Positions 23,317 to 26,799 of a DNA stretch of 26,799 nt are shown one piece after another (position 1 is the first letter of the stretch; each line of letters opens with the position of its first letter). The stretch spans positions 1-26,799 of the forward strand of contig RPQK01000012.1 in NCBI GenBank assembly GCA_003819755.1, written 5' to 3'. The notes beneath the pieces are model-generated. The model was given only the letters and a program-made list of their open reading frames with translations. It had not been told where the DNA came from and ran no database searches. The DNA is from Acidobacteriota bacterium (GTDB taxonomy: Bacteria > Acidobacteriota > UBA6911 > RPQK01). The position numbers were made by a program, and so were the translations under genes.

Positions 23317-26300
23317 TTACCTCGCGTAGTTTCCGGTCGGAACCAACGGGTTGATCAGCACGCTGATGTTGTTGCCTCCTTCATCCAGCACCGAGGCCGT
23401 CAACAAGGTGTTGAAGTACGGCGCCAGGAACGGTGGGCTGAGCGTCGTGAATCGGAAGCCGTAATCGTAGCCAGTCTTTGGATCAAACCGACTGGTCACG
23501 ATGTTATTCCCCGCAGCCGGAGTCAGGTGCGGGTCGGTCGGCGTCACGGATTCCAGCACGCCGAGGTCCCAGTAATTCCACAGGACCAGGTTGCCTATCC
23601 CATTCGCCACTTGGAAGGTGAATGAGCGGTTCTCCCAAATAACGTTGCTCGTCATATCCGGGTTGGAGAAGGTCTGCGGCTGGCCAGCCGCAGTCAGGAA
23701 CCCTAGGAGAACGTCGGAGTGCAGTGAGGAAACCACTCCGGCAGGCTGCGGACTCGAGCTGAGCTGACCGGCGGTGAACGCCAGAATCGCGGTTGCCGTT
23801 GTGTCATTGTGAGCAATCGTGTTGCCTTGGATCTGGACTCTGGCGGCATCCTGCATCGAAATGCCGGCTCCGCTCAAAGCGGCCACGTTGTTCACGATGG
23901 TGTTGTTGACGATTCTGACCTGATTCCAGGTACTCGGGTTCGGGTTCGCGCTGACGTCCATTCCGTTGATAGCAAAAAGACGAATGCCTCCACCGTTCCC
24001 GCCGCCACTGATATTCGCTTGAATGAGGTTGTTCTGGACTAAGACTGATCCAGAACCTTCGACTCCAAGGACCTCACCGCCGATGAAGATGCCTCCACCG
24101 TCGCCGGCGTTAGCCAACAGGGCGTTGTAGTGAACCTCGTTAAACAGGATCTTGTTGTTTTGGATTCTGCCAAGACCGGGGATGTAACCCCAATGAGCGA
24201 CCCCTCCTCCGAAGAACAGGCAGAAGTTGCCGGTGATCAGGTTGTTCTCGATCCGATAGTTATTCGAGTACTCGTACACCCCGATTCCGCCGGCCCCCTG
24301 GAGGCCTGAGTTCTTGTGGATCTTGTTGCCGGAAACCACGGCATCATACGTCTGCTGGTCATAGCCGAGGTTCGAGGAGCCGATCGCTATTCCTCCTGCA
24401 TCGCTACTCGAGTTCCCGGTGATGTTGTTGTTGCTGATGGTCACTCCGCGCGCAGCCATGAAGAGGGCGATGCCTCCGCCAGCCTTGCTTCCAGACAGGG
24501 TGAACCCGTCGATCATCGCGGTCACGTCGCCCGCGAAGAAGTTGGTGGTCATCCCGGTTGGCAACACGGCATCGTCGTTGAAGATCTTCATCACGTTCGC
24601 ATCTGGGAACATGATGTTTCCACCGGTGTAGATGTGCTTGCCCATTACCGCGATGGCTGGTGCTTCGTTCATCCAGAAAATTTTCTTCAGTAAGAACGTC
24701 TCTAAGTCAGTTCCTCCAAGAGCAGTGATCCTGTCGTGCCATGCCTGCAGCTTCTGCAGCGGGCTGGGGTCGGCATTGATAATCGTCCCTCCCGCGCCAG
24801 AACCCAGCAGGCGAAGCGGCTTGTTCAGAATCACGTTTTCACGGTAAGTGCCGGGCCGCACCACGATGATGTCAGTACGCATCGCGGCGTCGACCTGAGC
24901 CTGAATGGACTGGCCTGGATTGACGTAGCGGACCGCGGTGGTGTTGCAGTCGACAACCTGGAGAGTGATCCCGATCTCGGTCTCAACACCGTTGGCCCTT
25001 CTCAACATCATTCGGCCCGTTCTGGTGATGCTCGCGTTCGTCGGCAGAATCACCGTGACAGCGGCATCAGACCAGGTCGCGATCGTGAGCGCTTGCCCGT
25101 TGAGCGTGACTCGAGACTGCGTTCCCCTGGCGCCAAACCCGTAGTTGCGCATGATCAGGAAAGGATTTGCAGCGCCACCAGGGGCGCTCGGGTCGTAGTT
25201 CGGGTTCGGGACCATCACGTTCCCCATCGAGGTCAGCGTCACGGTCCTGGCCGTCGCGCCTTGGAGCCGCCGCGCCGAGCAGAAAATCGGGCCCTGCTCG
25301 CCGACGACAGTGGGGTTAGCGTCGATCGTTTTGATAACCGGGGTGCCGTCCGGTGGATTGGTATCCATCAGGGTCCCGCCGGCGGAAAACGCTGACTGCG
25401 GAATCAGCGGCGTATCCAGGTAACTGGTGTTCCCCGGCATATAGTGGAATGTCCAGGGAGTCACCGAGTAGACCGGGTTGTAGAACGGATCCGGGGTCCC
25501 GTCCGCCAGGAACGGATCGTTCAGGACGAGGGTGATCATGTTCGGGGAGTAGCCCGAAGGCGAAGGAATGTTCGCGCTGAACGTCGACGGCAGCGCGGCA
25601 TTGTAACTCCCGTACTCATCGGTGTAAACGCGCACGATCTCTTTGCCGGCCCAGTCCTTGAACGAAACCGGGATCCAGGCGGCCCCCAGCTTCTCGCCGA
25701 AGTTGGGGCTCAGCTGGTTGTGTTCCGCCGTAAAGTCGTTAAGCGCGAACCCAAGCACGCGGGCTGCTTTCGGAACATCGGTGAAAATGAAGAAATCAGC
25801 AGCTGCGTTCTGGCCATCGAGCAGAGGTACTGCGCGCTTGTCGCACAGCGGCCGCAAGTCGCCTGCGAAGGGGGCAGGAATCAAGTCGGCTGCCGGAATG
25901 CTCGGGAGCGGATTGCCCAAATCGTCGGTCTGGTAGCTCAGATACTGCGGAACCGTCCGCATCTCGCCCACACAGGCACAAGGAATGGCAAGCGGGCTCG
26001 GTGCGAACTCATCTCCGAACTCGACGTTCTTGTCTTCCTCTTTCACCAGCTTGTAGCCGGGAGGGACCACGATCTCGACGACGTAGTTGCCGGCGGGAAG
26101 CGGGACTTCGTTCACCGCAGCCGGGTCGCTCAGAGGGACCACGAATCCGTTTGGATCCGTGAAGTAGCTCGTGAAGGCATAGCCTCCGTCGAAAACTCCA
26201 GGCCGGATCTGGTTCCAGGTTCCGTAAGCGTCAGCGCACGGCAGGGACAGCTGCCCATGAACGATCGGAAGCGGTTGGACGCAGCCGGTCGGCGGTGTGG

Positions 26301-26799
26301 CATCCCAACTATCCGTGGTAACGCTGTTGACCGCGTCGTTGGCGTCAACAAGGCCGCTGCCATCGAGGTCGTCAGCGACTCCGTCACCGTCCTCGTCCTG
26401 GTACAGATTGACGACAACGCCCGGGACCCCAGGCTCCCACGCGTCTCCCGCCGCCTTTCTGGGATCGTCCTCTGCCCGCGTGATGGCATAGAAAACAATT
26501 CCCGAGATGCCGCCGTTTTCACCCGGCGCGTAAGCCTTCTTTCCCCAGTCAATCACGTTGCTCTGGTTCAAGAAGAGGTGAAATGCCTGCAGCAGGACCG
26601 GCCCGGTCTCGGTTCGTGACAGGTTGTTTCCAGTGTTCGGGTTGATCACGGGAGTCGTGGACGCCGGCCCGTCGGCGGGCCAACCCGGAGGGGTGACCTG
26701 CGGCTGCGGGTTCATTCTGTCAAAGGAAGGCATCGCCCAGGGGTTGAGCGGGTCCATCGGCGGAACAACGTTCTTCCCGCCGGAATCGATTCCGCCTCC
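23317..26799 (-). CDS. Giant secreted parallel beta-helix protein with SdrD/Cna-B-like and IPT-like domains (5' end beyond window)
   Basis: The frame stays open through the right edge: 14 codons lie upstream of the ATG at 26757, giving 1,160 visible residues, so the N-terminus and any signal peptide lie outside. In order: a Pro/Asn-rich lead (MDPLNPWAMPSF); an SdrD/Cna-B-like beta domain about residues 85-265, with a Ca-type DEDGDGVADDLDGSG; a second similar domain about 355-430 (VYTDEYGSYNAALPS); an IPT/TIG-like domain about 520-625; and a right-handed beta-helix about 630-1060 (IQAQVDAAMRTDIIVVRPGTY, with many NN/GN turns such as SNNNITGNS and IENNLITGN). It ends with a beta tail. It has no copper-ligand cluster in the visible part. 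As the first visible gene of the oxidase operon, it is probably an extracellular scaffold or carries an oxidase part upstream. Confidence 0.85.
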   Translation of the reverse strand, partial: GGGIDSGGKNVVPPMDPLNPWAMPSFDRMNPQPQVTPPGWPADGPASTTPVINPNTGNNLSRTETGPVLLQAFHLFLNQSNVIDWGKKAYAPGENGGISGIVFYAITRAEDDPRKAAGDAWEPGVPGVVVNLYQDEDGDGVADDLDGSGLVDANDAVNSVTTDSWDATPPTGCVQPLPIVHGQLSLPCADAYGTWNQIRPGVFDGGYAFTSYFTDPNGFVVPLSDPAAVNEVPLPAGNYVVEIVVPPGYKLVKEEDKNVEFGDEFAPSPLAIPCACVGEMRTVPQYLSYQTDDLGNPLPSIPAADLIPAPFAGDLRPLCDKRAVPLLDGQNAAADFFIFTDVPKAARVLGFALNDFTAEHNQLSPNFGEKLGAAWIPVSFKDWAGKEIVRVYTDEYGSYNAALPSTFSANIPSPSGYSPNMITLVLNDPFLADGTPDPFYNPVYSVTPWTFHYMPGNTSYLDTPLIPQSAFSAGGTLMDTNPPDGTPVIKTIDANPTVVGEQGPIFCSARRLQGATARTVTLTSMGNVMVPNPNYDPSAPGGAANPFLIMRNYGFGARGTQSRVTLNGQALTIATWSDAAVTVILPTNASITRTGRMMLRRANGVETEIGITLQVVDCNTTAVRYVNPGQSIQAQVDAAMRTDIIVVRPGTYRENVILNKPLRLLGSGAGGTIINADPSPLQKLQAWHDRITALGGTDLETFLLKKIFWMNEAPAIAVMGKHIYTGGNIMFPDANVMKIFNDDAVLPTGMTTNFFAGDVTAMIDGFTLSGSKAGGGIALFMAARGVTISNNNITGNSSSDAGGIAIGSSNLGYDQQTYDAVVSGNKIHKNSGLQGAGGIGVYEYSNNYRIENNLITGNFCLFFGGGVAHWGYIPGLGRIQNNKILFNEVHYNALLANAGDGGGIFIGGEVLGVEGSGSVLVQNNLIQANISGGGNGGGIRLFAINGMDVSANPNPSTWNQVRIVNNTIVNNVAALSGAGISMQDAARVQIQGNTIAHNDTTATAILAFTAGQLSSSPQPAGVVSSLHSDVLLGFLTAAGQPQTFSNPDMTSNVIWENRSFTFQVANGIGNLVLWNYWDLGVLESVTPTDPHLTPAAGNNIVTSRFDPKTGYDYGFRFTTLSPPFLAPYFNTLLTASVLDEGGNNISVLINPLVPTGNYAR

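Noticed and set aside
25444..26619. 391-residue plus-strand frame antisense to the beta-helix gene
   Set aside because: It is an Arg-rich, low-plausibility shadow of an in-frame domain protein.

Overview
The window is GC-rich bacterial DNA with closely packed genes separated by long palindromes. The gene set is a CstA-type transporter, 2-oxoglutarate dehydrogenase E1/E2, D-lactate dehydrogenase, Crp/Fnr regulators, a CusBA copper pump and large secreted multicopper-oxidase-like proteins. This suggests a Gram-negative environmental heterotroph. The style of the intergenic palindromes makes me think of Acidobacteriota or a relative, but nothing here proves the phylum. No rRNA, tRNA, CRISPR array, transposase or phage gene was seen.

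Left part (1-7342), central carbon metabolism. A cstA-like gene (minus strand, cut by the left edge) diverges from sucA, followed by sucB and a D-lactate-dehydrogenase-type gene on the plus strand. SucB keeps its lipoyl and catalytic domains but appears to lack the peripheral subunit-binding domain. No E3 (lpd) gene is in the window. A Tat-signal glycoside-hydrolase-like protein (minus strand) converges on the ldhA-like gene, and an 87-bp-arm near-perfect palindrome fills the junction.

Middle (9500-13470), regulation and secretion. A Crp/Fnr-family regulator with an FNR-like CX2CX5C N-terminus converges on a paralogue with the same Cys motif but no helix-turn-helix. Upstream of that paralogue lies a secreted subtilisin-like protease with two C-terminal Ig/cadherin-like domains. 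An eight-G tract occupies the ribosome-binding position of the full-length regulator.

Right part (13471-26799), copper and extracellular oxidation, all on the minus strand. Transcription order is: a giant secreted parallel beta-helix protein (5' end beyond the window); three exported multicopper-oxidase-like proteins; a long palindrome; a small secreted protein; a CusB-like adaptor with extra metal-binding domains; and a CusA-like RND pump. The first oxidase-like protein holds a complete type 1 copper site and half of the expected trinuclear-cluster histidines. The second holds the other half. The third has lost nearly all ligands. I read this as a multicopper oxidase of the OmpB/MofA kind split over separate polypeptides, next to its own copper export system. 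This is the most interesting candidate system in the window.

A second theme is the long inverted repeats, unrelated in sequence to one another, at most gene boundaries. Several start within 0-5 bp of a stop codon, one has absorbed the last codons of a gene, and a fragment related to another lies inside the cusB coding sequence.
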